Shown here: positions 11,930 to 23,399 of the stretch, in pieces
Numbering within the stretch: position 1 is the stretch's first letter
How the letters are laid out: every line of letters begins with the position of its first letter
Source of the DNA: Okapia johnstoni
Lineage: Eukaryota > Chordata > Mammalia > Artiodactyla > Giraffidae
Direction: 5' to 3'
Length of the DNA: 64,000 bases
NCBI GenBank assembly: GCA_024291935.2
Contig: CM044322.1
Location: 22,567,405 to 22,631,404 of the forward strand
Made by a program: the position numbers and the translations under genes
Notes under the pieces: model-generated
Database searches by the model: none
Told to the model about the DNA's origin: nothing
Seen by the model: the letters and a program-made list of their open reading frames with translations, nothing else

Positions 11930-12075
11930 AGGAAACAAGGGTGCCAGCGCCTCTCTCTGAAGGCGCACACCGACGCGCGGACACAAGGAGAGGACGGATG
12001 AGACCAAGAAAGAGCAAGAGGGAGAGAGCCAGGAAAGCTGATGGGCTAAACAACCAGCTGAGCAGAGCTCGGGAG
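11930..12075 (+). other. CpG clump ending in a consensus splice donor
   Basis: About seven CpG dinucleotides fall between 11947 and 11996 (for example aggcgcacaccgacgcgcgg) in a window where CpG is scarce. The block ends at gctcgggag followed by gtgagtgg, a near-ideal donor at 12076. It could be a first exon of a non-coding transcript or an alternative promoter. No acceptor, TATA box or known protein was found, so this is only a candidate. Confidence 0.2.
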
Positions 12076-12089
12076 GTGAGTGGTTGCGA

Positions 12090-13460
12090 GGATCCCCTGG
12101 CTGATAAAGTGGGCATTTTGGCTAAGCAAGACAAATACTGTTGTGAGGACAGGTTTTGCCTGGAAGTCTTGCCAGAAAAGGCCTGGTTTCCACAGAACAT
12201 AAACAGTTTTTGTGTTTAGGTACAAGGTAGATTTAGGAAAAAAGAAAAGATGTGTGCTAAGATTCAGCTTGGTTCTCTACCAGGCAGTGTATCAGTTCTT
12301 TGTTCGCTGGTGTCCACTTCATCCACCTTGGGAATTAGTTATTTTGTGCTTTGCTATCTGTGACTAATAAGGCTGCCTGCCACCAATCTGGGTGTGTTTA
12401 GCTTTGTGCTACAGATCTCTGCCCTCTCAAGAGGAGGCAGAAAAGAAGCAAAGGGCAAGGAGCTGAAGATAAAGCCCCAGGATGGTGGCTACATTGGCCA
12501 GGGAACCTACCTAAAAAGTGTCCCTGGATCTTATCGCATACCAGCAAGGGAAGTCTATTTGCAAAAGGACCCAGAGACTCTAGATACAGTCTTGATTAAT
12601 AAAGCCTATAGCGTAGTGACTGTGGTGGTCTTAGATACAATGCTAGGGTTGGAAGGACCCTCGAATCCTCCCATTCAAGGCTCAAAGCAGAGATGACTTG
12701 GCTCAGATATTACAGACTTTTCATAGCTTTATGCCTCTGGTTTTTGGATAAGTGTAAAGCAAGGAGACTTTTAATCTCTGGCATGTGAGAGTCTGTTATG
12801 AGTTCAGGAAACAGAGTAACTTGGGTTCTAGGCCACACAACTTTGACAATATTTTCCCCAGGCAACCAGCCCATAGTGTCCTTCAGTGATCCTTCCCTGA
12901 GATGAGCTGATTTTTGCATCTTGTGAAGGTCCCATCTCCAGTCAAAACCTGAGGAGATGGCTTTTCCTGCTCTGTAGGTGTCAGTGAGTCAGCACTAATG
13001 TGTCTATGAGTCAGACCAGCGTAGGTGAGCCATGTGTTCATCCAACACCCTTGACGAGAGGGGCAGCGGGAGGCACCAAAGCCTTTATAAAACACCTAGA
13101 GGGTTCTTCCAGGCATGGACAGTCTAGGAGGCTTCATCGTAGAACAAGAAAATGTGCTTTTGAAGGGGTAATAGTTGCTCATCAGCTTCTCAATCAAAAC
13201 CTGCAAGAATTTGACAAATTCAAATACCTGAGATTTCCCCCTTTCTAGGTGCATTGTTAGGGAAAAGAGGGGCAAAGGGAAAGGAAGGGGGGGGGACCTT
13301 GAATACCTCCTCTGAGCCGGGCACTGTGTGAGCTTCCCTCCGTATGTTGTCACATTTGACATCTGTTGTGCCCTCTGTTTTGTGGCTCCTTTGAACTTGT
13401 AGCACCCAGTGTGAATTCCTACTAGGAATTCAATAATAGTTGCTTAATTAAAGAAATTAA
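12090..13460. other. no gene recognised
   Basis: Unassigned. A 100-codon plus-strand open frame at 12394-12696 has no recognisable relatives. A G-rich run at 13268-13295 (three or more G tracts ending in nine G) could form a quadruplex. Confidence 0.4.
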
Positions 13461-13461
13461 A

Positions 13462-13640
13462 CCACTATAAGGAGGTGGATGGAGCACTAGTTTCAGAGTA
13501 AGGAGACCTGTGTTCTAGCCTTGGCTGTGCCCACCTGCTGTGTGACCTTGGGGTAACCTTTCACTCTGAGCCTCAGATTCTTCATTTATAAAATGAGAAG
13601 TTTTAAAAAGGTATCCGTGAGGCCCAACCAATGCCAAGTC
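13462..13640 (+). mobile_element. MIR SINE
   Basis: Sense MIR core: ggagacctgtgttctagcc, ctgtgtgaccttggggtaac, then cctcagattcttcatttata. These are the standard internal segments in order. Confidence 0.85.
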
Positions 13641-14004
13641 CCTGTGGCTTTATGATCTGACAGGCACAGAATAGGAGGATATTGGATTTCACAATGAAGG
13701 CAAAGAACAAATACAAAGAGAGGCATCCTGCTCATTAGTTCAGCTCCCCCAGATATGAGCTTGCTCAGAGTGGAGGCTGGAGACATATGGAGCCAGAAGA
13801 CTGTCCTCAGCAGGGCCTGCAGCCCCCATGGGCCATGCCCATGGCCTTAGCTATCCCAACAGTGCGCAGCGCCAGCTCTCGGCAAGCACAGCTCAGCCTG
13901 AAGAAACAAAGTAACTAGCTATGGGAGAAATAACTATGAAATAGTCTGAAATAATTACAATTTCCAAACAAAGCCCTGTGGTATGTGTCATTGCCTTGAA
14001 ATAC

Positions 14005-14005
14005 A

Positions 14006-14056
<51 letters not shown>

Positions 14057-14063
14057 CAACAAC
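14005..14063. repeat. compound microsatellite (TC)n(AC)n(AAC)n
   Basis: About nine TC units run to 14022, about sixteen AC units to 14055, then three AAC units. Length polymorphism between individuals is likely. Confidence 0.98.
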
Positions 14064-14122
14064 TATGAGAGCTCTTTGCCTGAACTCTGATAAGAACCAG
14101 CCTCAAAATATGCCTTGGTTTT

Positions 14123-15372
14123 CAGTTCAGTTCAGTCACTCAGTCGTGTCCAGCTCTTTGCGACCCCATGAACCACAGCACACCAGGCCTCCCTTGTCCA
14201 TCACCAACTCACGGAGTTCACCCAAACTCATCTCCATTGAGTTGGTGATGCCATACAACCATCTCATCCTCTGTCGTCCCCTTCTCCTCCTGCCCTCAAT
14301 CTTTCCCAGCATCAGGGTCTTTTCCAATGAGTCAGTTCTTCATCAGGTGGCCAAAGTATTGGAATTTCAGTCAGCTCCCAGTCTTGTTTTTGCTGACTGT
14401 ATAGAGCTTCTCCATCTTTGGCTGCAAAGAATATAATCAGTCTGATTTCGGTGTTGACCATCTGGTGATGTCCACATGTAGAGTCTTCTCTTGTGTTGTT
14501 GGAAGAGAGTGTTTGCTATGACCAGTGCATTCTCTTAGCAAAACTCTATTAGCCTTTGCCCTGCTTCATTCTGTACTCCAAGGCCAAATTTGCCTGTTAC
14601 TCCAGGTGTTTCTTGACTTCCTACTTTTGCATTCAAGCCCATATGATGAAAAGGACATCTTTTTGGGGTGTTAGTTCTAAAAGGTTTTGTAGGTCTTCAT
14701 AGAAATGTTCGACTTCAGCTTCTTCAGTGTTACTGGTTGGGGCATAGACTTGAACTCCCATGATATTGAATGGTTTGCCTTGGAAACAAACAGAGATCAT
14801 TCTGTCGTTTTTGAGATTGCGTCCAAGTACTGCATTTCAGACTCTTTTGTTTACTATGATGGCTACGCCATTTCTTCTAAGGAATTCCTGCCCAAGTAGT
14901 AGATATCATGGCCATCTGAGTTAAATTCACCCATTCTAGTCCATTTTAGTTCGCTGATTCCTAGAATGTCGACATTCACTCTTGCCATCTCCTGTTTGAC
15001 CACTTCCAATTTGCCTTGATTCATGGACCTAACATTCCAGTTTCCTGTGCAGTATTGCTCTTTACAGCACTGAACCTTGCTTCTATCACCAGTCACATCC
15101 ACAAGTAGGTGTTGTTTTTGCTTTGGCTCCATCCCTTCATTCTTTCTGGAGTTATTTCAGTATTCTTGCCTTGAGAACCCCATGAACAGCATGAAAAGGC
15201 AAAAAGATAGGACATTGAAAGATGAAATCCCTGGGTCGGTAGGTGCCCAATATGCTACTGGAGATCAGTGGAGAAATAACTCCAGAAAGAATGAAGGGAT
15301 GGAGCCAAAGCAAAAACAATACCCAGCTGTGGATGTGACTGATGATAGAAGCAAGGTCCGATGCTGTAAAGA
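14123..15372 (-). mobile_element. BovB LINE, internally deleted with inverted 5' end
   Basis: Minus-strand pieces of the RTE-type ORF are clear. The C-terminal end ([18 protein letters not shown]) lies at 14136-14327. The start of the endonuclease domain (GNWNVRSMNQGKLEVVKQ, then DILGISELKWTRMGEF) lies at 14890-15050. The RT domain between them is largely missing; the break is near 14365. From 15159 to 15372 BovB 5' sequence runs in the opposite direction. An 11-bp direct repeat with one mismatch, gccttggtttt at 14112-14122 and gccttgttttt at 15373-15383, flanks the whole, so it arrived as one insertion. Stops and deletions make it inactive. Confidence 0.9.
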
Positions 15373-15389
15373 GCCTTGTTTTTAAAAAG

Positions 15390-15860
15390 TCGTAAATGCA
15401 GAGAGGATGTTTTTCTTTAGCTTTTGAGATGCAGAACACCTTTTTGTTAATCCCTTAGGAGTACATAGAAGCACGTGTTTGTGCACACACATACACACCC
15501 AGAATTTAGATCCATTTTAGAATACCATCTCTAAAATGGAAATTACAGCACTGTTAGCTCTCTGGGCTCAGCCAACAAAACTAGATTTTGTCTGGCAATG
15601 CAGTTTCAAGCTACCCTCTCTACTAAGCAAGAGCAAAAGCTAACACAGGGCAAACATATGCAATGGGCATTTGTAGAGTCTTGAAAATGCCAACTCCTTG
15701 GGTGTTTGACCAGAGAGGAAATGTGCCCATCTTCAGCCATCCAACATTCTGTCCATTGAGATCCCTCATTTTGTGGGATGCCCAGGGCTTAAGATGAGGC
15801 ATTTTTTCTGTCCACAGAATGACAGTATTTCCATTAGTACATCTGGATCCTGTTTCTTTC
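15390..15860. other. no gene recognised
   Basis: Unassigned sequence between the BovB and the following CHR SINE. No supported open frame. Confidence 0.4.
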
Positions 15861-15867
15861 TCTCTCT

Positions 15868-16201
15868 TTTTTTTTTTTTAAAAAAAAAAAAACTTATTTA
15901 TTTACTTTATTTTTGGCTGTGCTGGGTCTTTGTTGCTGCACACAGTCTTTCTCCAGTTGCAGCAAGTGGGGGCTACTCTTGAAATGTGGTGCATGGGCTT
16001 CTCATTGCAGTGGCTTCTCTTGTTGCAGAGCACAGGCCCTAGGATGCCTGGGCTTCAGTATTTGCAGCACACAGCCTCAGTAGTTGAGGCTCAGGGGCTT
16101 AGCTGCTCTGGTGCATGTGGAATCTTCCCGGACCAGGGATTGAACCTGTGTCCTCTGCCTTGGCGGGCAGATTCTCATCCACTGTGCCATCAGGGAAGTC
16201 C
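15868..16201 (-). mobile_element. CHR-type SINE, full length
   Basis: Antisense copy beginning in a T-rich then A-rich tail, with ttttggctgtgctgggtctt, an antisense B-box at gattgaacctgtgtcc and the end catcagggaagtcc. An imperfect direct repeat (ggatcctgtttcttt near 15845, agattctgtttcttt near 16203) flanks it. Confidence 0.93.
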
Positions 16202-16246
16202 AGATTCTGTTTCTTTTTGAAATGGGTTAATGTTCCTGTTTGTGCA

Positions 16247-16268
16247 TGTGTGTGTGTGTGTGTGTGTG
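16247..16268. repeat. (TG)n microsatellite
   Basis: About eleven TG units, followed by imperfect gtgtg and atgtatg motifs to about 16340. Confidence 0.95.
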
Positions 16269-16369
16269 AGCAAGTATGTGTAGGTGCAAGCATACCATGT
16301 ACTGTGCATGTGTGTTTATAGACATGTATGTATGTGTCTATGTGCATGCGCATGTACCAAGGTGCTGAA

Positions 16370-17320
16370 ATTATTTAAAATATTCGAGTCAGCTAATGGA
16401 GTCAGTCTTAGACCCGCTTTGTGTTATTGTTGTATTTTTCTTTCTCTCTGAATCGAAAATGCTGCAGAAGTGAGGAATTGCTCTTGTCTTAATTACCACA
16501 GAAATCTTGCTAATTAGAAACAAGGGAAGAAGTGTTAGGGATTTGCCTCAGAATCAAAGACAGCATTATTTTCCAATGGATATTAAAAGACTTGCAAAAG
16601 AGGCTAAGATGATGTGGTAGATAGAGTTGTGAAGTATGTCTGGGGCCCCAGTGGTAAAACGGCTGGAAGGGGAAATTAAATATCTGGGAGGAAAATGCTT
16701 TCAGATGTTGGAATTATGCCTGCAGCCATAACACTGGATGCTGTGATCCCATCTACCTCAAACACAAAACGGGATCAAGAGATCTCCAAGGAACCTAGGG
16801 CAGAAATAGTATTGGTGGCTTAAACAGGCACCTCTTCAACTACCTTATCACTCAGCTGACATTGATAGTGGGCACAGACATGCTAATCTTTTGAAGTAAG
16901 ATCTTTTTTCTACCCCTGTCATTTTCTCCATCTCACTTTTTTCACCATTTCTTTAGCCTCAAACTGCACACGTGCTTGAAGAATAAATCAAAAGATTGAA
17001 AGACCATCTTTTGGGGTCTATTCCACATGCCAAGACTACTGTGTTTGTGGAAAGCTGAACCTCTAGATGAGCAGAGTGTGGAGGAGATAACATGTGATGA
17101 GCTGGGTGCCTTGTGGTTTTGATCAAGTGAACTCCAGGTCTAATTCAGATTCCAAGGCTGGGACAGGCTCTCCTGGCTACCTTTAACCATGAAGGTAGTA
17201 GATGACGATCATGATGTATCTAGTCACTCTCCGTGTTTCAAATGTTTCAATTTCCAAAGCCAAGTATTAAATCTGGAGGCAAAAAGAAAGGGACGGGGTT
17301 AAGATCCAAGCAATTGAATA
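16370..17320. other. no gene recognised
   Basis: Unassigned, moderately AT-rich sequence. No open frame longer than chance and no repeat signature I can name. Confidence 0.4.
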
Positions 17321-17333
17321 AGAGCAACTCAGG

Positions 17334-17695
17334 GGGCTTCCCTGGTGGTCTAGTTGTTAAGAATCGACCTGCCAATGCAGGGGACACGTGTTTAATCCCT
17401 GGTCTGGGAAGATCCCACAAGCCTTGGAGCAACTAACCCCGTGCACCACAATTACTGAGCCTGCGCTCCAGAACCTTAGAGCCACAGCTACTGAAGTCTG
17501 CACACCTAGAGGCCATGCTCTGCAACAAGAGAAGCCACAACAACGTGAGAAGCCACATGAGAAGCCTACACACCACAATGAAGAGGAGCCCCCATTCGCT
17601 GCAACTAGAGAAAGCCCACGTGCAGCAATGGAGACCCAGAACAGCCAAAAATAAATAAAAAATAAATCTTTAAAAACCAAAACACAAACAAAAAC
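17334..17695 (+). mobile_element. CHR-type SINE, full length, with perfect TSD
   Basis: Sense copy from gggcttccctggtggtctag, with B-box-like gtgtttaatccctggtctgg, to an A-rich tail (aaataaataaaaaataaatc). A perfect 12-bp duplication, gagcaactcagg, sits at 17322-17333 and 17696-17707. This is one of the best-preserved CHR copies in the window. Confidence 0.96.
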
Positions 17696-17867
17696 GAGCA
17701 ACTCAGGAATGGGAGGGAAAAAAGTAGGAACTGGCCTGGTGGAGAGACAGGGAAAGTAAAGAATAGAATGACTCAAAGTCCCTAAATTAGGAGCCTGAAC
17801 ATAGACAATGGGCCAGAGATAGATAATGACTTATTCCAAAATTATGCTATATTCCCCCTTGCTTTAG

Positions 17868-18085
17868 ATCAATGGCTTCGGTAGGGCTGCAGAGAAAGCT
17901 GCTTTGGAATCTAGGTTGTGTGACCATGGAAAGTCACCCAACCTCTCCGAATTTCAGTTCCCTTGTCTGTATACTGTTCCTTGCCCTGACTACCTCACAA
18001 GGTTGCTACTAGGACCAAGCAAGGTTATAGGTGTGCCGTGGCTTTGAAGATTCAACAACACTGTATTGTTAATAGGTATGGTTAT
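17868..18085 (+). mobile_element. MIR SINE
   Basis: Sense MIR core: gaatctaggttgtgtgacc, aaagtcacccaacctctccg, cagttcccttgtctgta and tacctcacaaggttgctac in order. Confidence 0.75.
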
Positions 18086-18089
18086 ATTT

Positions 18090-19135
18090 GGGTCTCAACA
18101 CTAGACAGATAGACTTTGTCACTCAAAACTCAGGTTAGTACAGGTTAGTATCCTCATATACAAAAACCTGGCTTTAGAGTTGTCAGAAATAATCCTTTTC
18201 CACCTCTCACCCCAATCATGGCATAGAAGAAGGATATTTGTATTGCCCAGGTACTATGTAAGCTAAAATATGTTTTCTATGGGCTTTCGCTTGCTGATAG
18301 AGCTTAAAAACTCAAACAATACTGTGAGACTTATCACAAAAAAAGCAATTTCTTGGCTACTTCCTGCCAACACTTCTTCAGAGGGAACTACTTTTAGCCA
18401 TTTATTTTTGTATTTACCTAAATAAATTTAGACCGCACATTTAGAGTACTATTTCTTGGGGCTATTTGTTATTTGAAATTTTAGAAATCATATATTGAGT
18501 TACTCTCATGGAAGTAAAGGATTTAGCTCTTGTACAGCCCTGGCCCCATTCCACCTACTACACATGCGCACAGACATTTCCTCAACCCATCCTTCCAATG
18601 TAGTTTATCACAATTGTTGTTCAGTATTTGCATCATTTAGTATTTACATTATTTTGCGTATGTAATCACATATCACAATCACTAAGATCACAATATTTAG
18701 TATTCACATTATTTTGCCTTTGTAAATAGTATTCACAACACAGCTGGTGTAGGTATAGGGCTATCACAGCTAATCTCTTGCACACCTCTTAGTTGTCCCT
18801 TGAGCTCAACTTTTCATCTTTGTGACTAATTACAATTCTTAGCAAACTCTTACACAGATCCATAAGACATAAAACAGACAGGCACATCAAATGCAGTGTC
18901 ATTTCTGTGTTTTCCTGGGAGACACTCCTTCTAGAGGCTTCGGTCTTCTTGCCCTGTTGACTGGTGGCCTCCAGCTCTCCGACAGATTGGTCCTCATGGA
19001 TCTTCCTTCACTTGGATCTTAGGAATTCCTTTTCACTCACTTCTCTGTAAGATCCTGTTTCCTGTACACAATGCAATATCTTCTGCTTTTTGACTTACTC
19101 CTTTCTATTCTGGCATACGTCCCTTACTACTTTCC
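18090..19135. other. no gene recognised; contains a 60-bp tandem duplication
   Basis: Unassigned AT-rich sequence. At 18636-18735 the segment atttagtatttacattattt recurs exactly 60 bp later as atttagtattcacattattt, a degenerate two-copy tandem. Confidence 0.5.
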
Positions 19136-19139
19136 TAAG

Positions 19140-21350
19140 AAACAGTGCATCAGAGATAAATTGAGACTAAAAATTTAGATATATGAAAATGTATTTATTC
19201 TTCCCTCATACTTGCACTTTGACTTGGTATACAGCTTTGGGTTGAGAATGATTTTTGCCCTGAAATTTTGAGGAAACAACTCCATTGTCTTTTAGAATCT
19301 AGTTTTGCTCTTAGAAAGCTGATACCGTTCTGATTTCTATCTTGCATGTCACTTGCCTTTATCTCTGAACTCTTTTAAAGATATATTAAGATCTCCTTCT
19401 CTCTGGTGTGAAATTTTATGGCCGCCTGCCTTGGGGTGCTCCTTAGTTTTATTTGTTGTACTAAGCACTTAGTAAGTCCTTTCAATCCGTAAACTCATGC
19501 CTTTCAAAAGAAGAAATTTTTCTTATATATTTCCATAATAATTTTCTTTCCTCTGCTTTCTTTGTTCTCTCTTGGCCTGACTCCTGTTAGTTAGAAGTTG
19601 GACCTCCAGGAATGAATCACCTAATTTTCTTATCTTTTCTTTCCTAGTTTCTATCAGTTCAGTTCAGTCGCTCAGTCATGTCCGACTCTTTGCGACCCCG
19701 GGGACTGCAGCACGACAGGCCTCCCTGTCCATCACCAACTCCCGGAGTTTACCCAAACTTATGTCCACTGAGTCGGTGATGCCATCCAACCATCTCATCC
19801 TCTGTCATCCCCTTCTCCTCCTGCCCTCAATCTTTCCCAGCATCGGGGTCTTTTCCAATGAGTCAGCTCTTCGCATCAGGTGGCCAAAGTATTGGAGTTT
19901 CAGCTTCAGCATCAGTCCTTCCAATGAACACCCAGGACTGATCTCCTTTAGGATGGACTGGTTGGATCTCCTTGCAGTCCAAGGGACTCTCAAGAGTCTT
20001 CTCCAACACCACAGTTCAAAAGCATCAATTCTTTGGCACTCAACTTTCTTTATAGTCCAATTCTCACATCCATACATGACTACTGGAAAAACCATAGCCT
20101 TGACTAGATGGACCTTGGTAGGCAAAGTAATGTTTCTGCTTTTTAATGTGCTCTCTAGGTTGGTCATAACCTTCCTTCCAAGGAGTCAGCATCTTTTAAT
20201 TTCATGGCTGCAGTCACCATCTGCAGTGATTTTGGAGCCCCCAAAAATAAAGTCAGCTACCGTTTCCACTGTTTCCCCATCTATTTGCCATGAAGTGATG
20301 GGACCAGATGCCATGATGTTAGTTTTCTGAATGTCAAGCTTTAAGCCAACTTTTTGGGTACTCTTGTCTGGGAGATTGCCTCACTTTTTAATCTTCTACA
20401 TATTCTTTTGATTTTTAAATTATTTTCTGTTATCTTAATATTTAATATGCAAGAGTATTTTTTCTTATTTTCTGAATGTCTCCTTGTAAATAGGATACTA
20501 TCTTGTTGATTCATGGTTGAAATATTGTTTCATCAGGTCTTTTTTGTTCCTTGCAGTTTCTGTTCCATTTGAATCTCAATTTCTTGTTTTTATCTTTTCT
20601 ATACCAGAGTCTTTTCTCAAATGTCTGCTAATTCTTTTTTGTCTATTCATATCTGAAATACAAATGAGCCACTAGAAACCTAAATAGATGTTATAAGCAT
20701 ACACATATGTATGTGCACATATACTGTGGGAGGGGGGTGCCTATATGACTATAGAGTAATTAGAGCAATCAGTTAGTCTGAGTCACTTAATTAAGAGACA
20801 TTTCATTCCTCCAGGAACATGTCTCCTGTCTCCTTTTCAGTGGTTGAGAGTAATACATGCTTAAGTGAGAGAGGGAAGGAACTTGGGAGTGGGGACAGTC
20901 TTACGGTTCAGTATATGAATCTTAATACCTTCACTTTCATCTGCTATCAGTTGTGACTAGTGTCAAGTTCACAGCCTACATGGTTCAGCGTCTCCAGAAA
21001 TTAAACCTCCTGCCTTCTATAGAGTTGAATGTAGGAAAGCTGTCTGACTTGGTGGGGGAGGAGAGAGAATCTGGGGATGTCTATCAGCTCCTTATACGGA
21101 CTTTCACTCAGTCTGCATGTTTGTTGCGCTACTTGTACTTCAGTCTTCGGAGGCACCTGTATATCTAGTTCCAGAGTCCTTCCTGAGTTCCCAATCAGGT
21201 TACGACTTTTTGGCTTCCTCTTCTGCAGGTATTAATACTTTCTCTGCTCTTCTAAATTGGTGACCTAAGTCCACCTGCTTCTGACCTTTCACAATTTGCT
21301 TGCCACTTCTCTGCTGTAAGTGCCCCCTTGATGGGTTTGAATCTTTATTT
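19140..21350 (-). mobile_element. probable old L1-type repeat, antisense, split by BovB
   Basis: Segments such as taaactcatgcctttcaaaa and cctaattttcttatcttttc before the BovB, and gggagattgcctcac then gaatgtctccttgtaaatag after it, match a widely dispersed old mammalian repeat read in antisense. I think it is the 5' or ORF1 part of an old L1. The family and the outer borders are uncertain. Confidence 0.35.
19651..20362 (-). mobile_element. BovB LINE 3' fragment (RT C-terminus)
   Basis: The plus strand starts with the antisense BovB 3' end, cagttcagttcagtcgctcag. The minus strand encodes about 120 uninterrupted residues of the RTE reverse-transcriptase C-terminal region (TKVHLVKAMVFPVVMYGCEN, then LLRVPWTARRSNQSILKEI, then EKTPMLGKIEGRRRRG). 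The 5' side is truncated. It is among the least damaged BovB pieces here but far from complete. Confidence 0.95.
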
Positions 21351-21361
21351 CTTTAAGAGAG

Positions 21362-21985
21362 TGTATTAGTTTTTCATTGCTACATAACAAACTACCACAA
21401 ATGTAGCTGCTAAAAACAACACAAATTTATTATCTCACAGTTTTTGTGGCTCAGGTATTCAACATATTTTGGCTGAGTCTTTGGTCCAGAATCCCATAAT
21501 GCTGAAATAGTGCTGTTGGCCGGCTTCATCCTCATCTGGAAGCTTGACCAGGAAAAGACCCACTTCCAAGTAGTATGAGGTTGTTGGCAGAATTTATCTC
21601 CTTGCAATTATAGGTCTGAGGTCTGCACTGTTTTGCTGGCTATTGACAAGTCTCAGGTCCTTGCCATGGGACCTCCTCCAATGCAGCAATAGGGAATCTC
21701 ACTTACGTTGAATTCCTCTGTTTCAAATCTCTCTGCCTTCCCTTTTGGTAACCAGCCCCCAACCCCCCTACCCCCCCCACCCCCGTCCAACTCCCACCCT
21801 CAAAGCCTTTAGGACAGGCTCACCTAGATAATTTCCCTATCATAAGTTCAACTGTTCCACATAACATACCTAGTAACAGGAGTAACATCTCATGTGCACA
21901 GTCCCAGAAATCAGGCAAGGCATATATACAAGGGGTTGGAAATCTTGCAAGCCATCTTAGAATCCTGCCTACTGTGGTGAGATTT
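21362..21985 (-). mobile_element. MaLR/MLT1-like LTR, antisense
   Basis: It begins gtgtattagtttttcattgc, with ctacataacaaactaccac, tttattatctcacagttttt and a late ggggttggaaatc. It has the same layout as 11343-11880. It contains a C-rich tract (21756-21784). The exact subfamily is uncertain. Confidence 0.55.
21756..21784 (-). other. potential G-quadruplex (G-rich on minus strand)
   Basis: Four C-runs of 5, 6, 8 and 5 bases are separated by one or two bases on the plus strand, so the minus strand has four G-runs with very short loops, which favours a stable quadruplex. Confidence 0.7.
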
Positions 21986-21989
21986 TTTT

Positions 21990-23395
21990 ATGCTGGAACA
22001 GAAATAATTATGTACGTTTTTGATTATGTAAGTTTAATGAGAAGTCTTCTATGTCTCCATTAACACATTGTTACTGTATAAAGGCTAATATCCGTGCTCT
22101 AGACCTAACAGCAGACTTGACCCCTAACTTTTCACATGTGAGTGGTGCCCTCTTGAGTTACAGCTCAGGAAGAATGAGCCTTTCTCCTTTCATCCAAACG
22201 AGCGAGCCTCGTGTGCCTAGGAACCCAAAGCTGACTCTGAGTGGGCTCCTACCTTTCCCTCCAAATCAGGAGCTAATCAGGGCCCCGGAGGGCAGCTTGA
22301 GAGCTGTGGCTCTGATCTCTCCTCAGTGGTCCAGAGACACACACTCGGGTGAGGGTGCTATTCTGACACATGCTTCCCTGTGTCCCGGGAGTACCCAGCT
22401 GCATGGAGATATTACCAGTGAGAGACAGCACCTTGGCACAGGGACGAGGTGATTTTTCCTGGCCTGGTAGATCCCATGGTAGTTGTATTCAGTGATGAAT
22501 CACTGATTTCTAGAAACCTTGACTAGAAGTTGAAGGGGGAGATAAATGTCAGTAGGGGTGTTGCTGTGAACATTTCAGCAGATAAATGACCAGTCGTGAC
22601 TAAAAGATGGTTTTACATTTTCTGAGTGTAATCAAGTGAGATGTAACCAATATTCTGTAGTTCATTAGCCTCACGTCTCCTAACCTTCACTGTCAGGCAC
22701 TCCCTCGTGAAGAGGCTCCCTGTTCATCTCACTTTTTTTTTTTCTCTTAATTTTACCTGAGAGTGAAATTGGTGGGAGAGCCCCTGGCAGGTAACCAGCA
22801 GGGAGAAGGGGCCCCAAAAGGAAGAAAAGGTCACACACAATTTGATCTTAGACTAAAGGGAAAGAAGAGAGAAAGTGGGGAGGCAGAAATGGGGAGAGAG
22901 ATTGACAAGGTGAAAAATAGTCTGATTTCAGTATCTTCCCGATGTGCTGCATTTCTCATTATAGCCAACTGGGCATCAGTAAGCCAGGAAAATGTGTGCA
23001 ATGTTTGGAGGAAATTTACAGAGGTGGCTTCTCTTGCTGGTACTAAATGGAGTGGTAGACAGACCTTGCTCTCTACCCATTCAGCCAGGCTTCATTCCTA
23101 GCAAGGATCTCTGGGCTTCCCTTTCAGAAAACCTACGTTCTCTACCTTCACGTGGAAAGGAGGGGTGGAGAGATATGGCTCTGAGACTATAACACACAGA
23201 GAATATGAGATGGCACCCTACAAAAAGGCTGAGTGCCTGCCTTGTTTGTGCCTGGTCTACCATGGAGATCAATGCTGAGAACCTGGCTGTGGTACCTGGG
23301 GAGGTACCCCTGGGGTGGTAGAGGTTCAGTGGCTTCAGATGGGAAGGTCTCTCTGTCTCAAGTCTTTGCCCCTCAGATCAACCTTTCATGTAGCT
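21990..23395. other. no gene recognised
   Basis: Unassigned. Plus-strand open frames of 133 codons (22051-22452) and 112 codons (22763-23101) show no family resemblance, and neither has a convincing splice context. A run of eleven T lies near 22732. Confidence 0.4.
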
Positions 23396-23399
23396 ACTC

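Noticed and set aside
12394..12696. 100-codon plus-strand ORF
   Set aside because: No recognisable homology, no good splice context and ordinary composition. Such lengths occur by chance in 64 kb.
17388..17654. 88-codon frame over a CHR SINE (also 15930-16220, 41677-41889, 57635-57817)
   Set aside because: CHR SINE sequence is fortuitously open. The repeat borders and TSDs explain the block fully.
19805..20167. Working reverse transcriptase
   Set aside because: The 120-residue frame is only the C-terminal part of BovB; the endonuclease and catalytic RT motifs are missing.
22051..22452. 133-codon plus-strand ORF
   Set aside because: Low-information Ser/Pro/Leu-rich peptide without a domain. 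Not supported as a gene.
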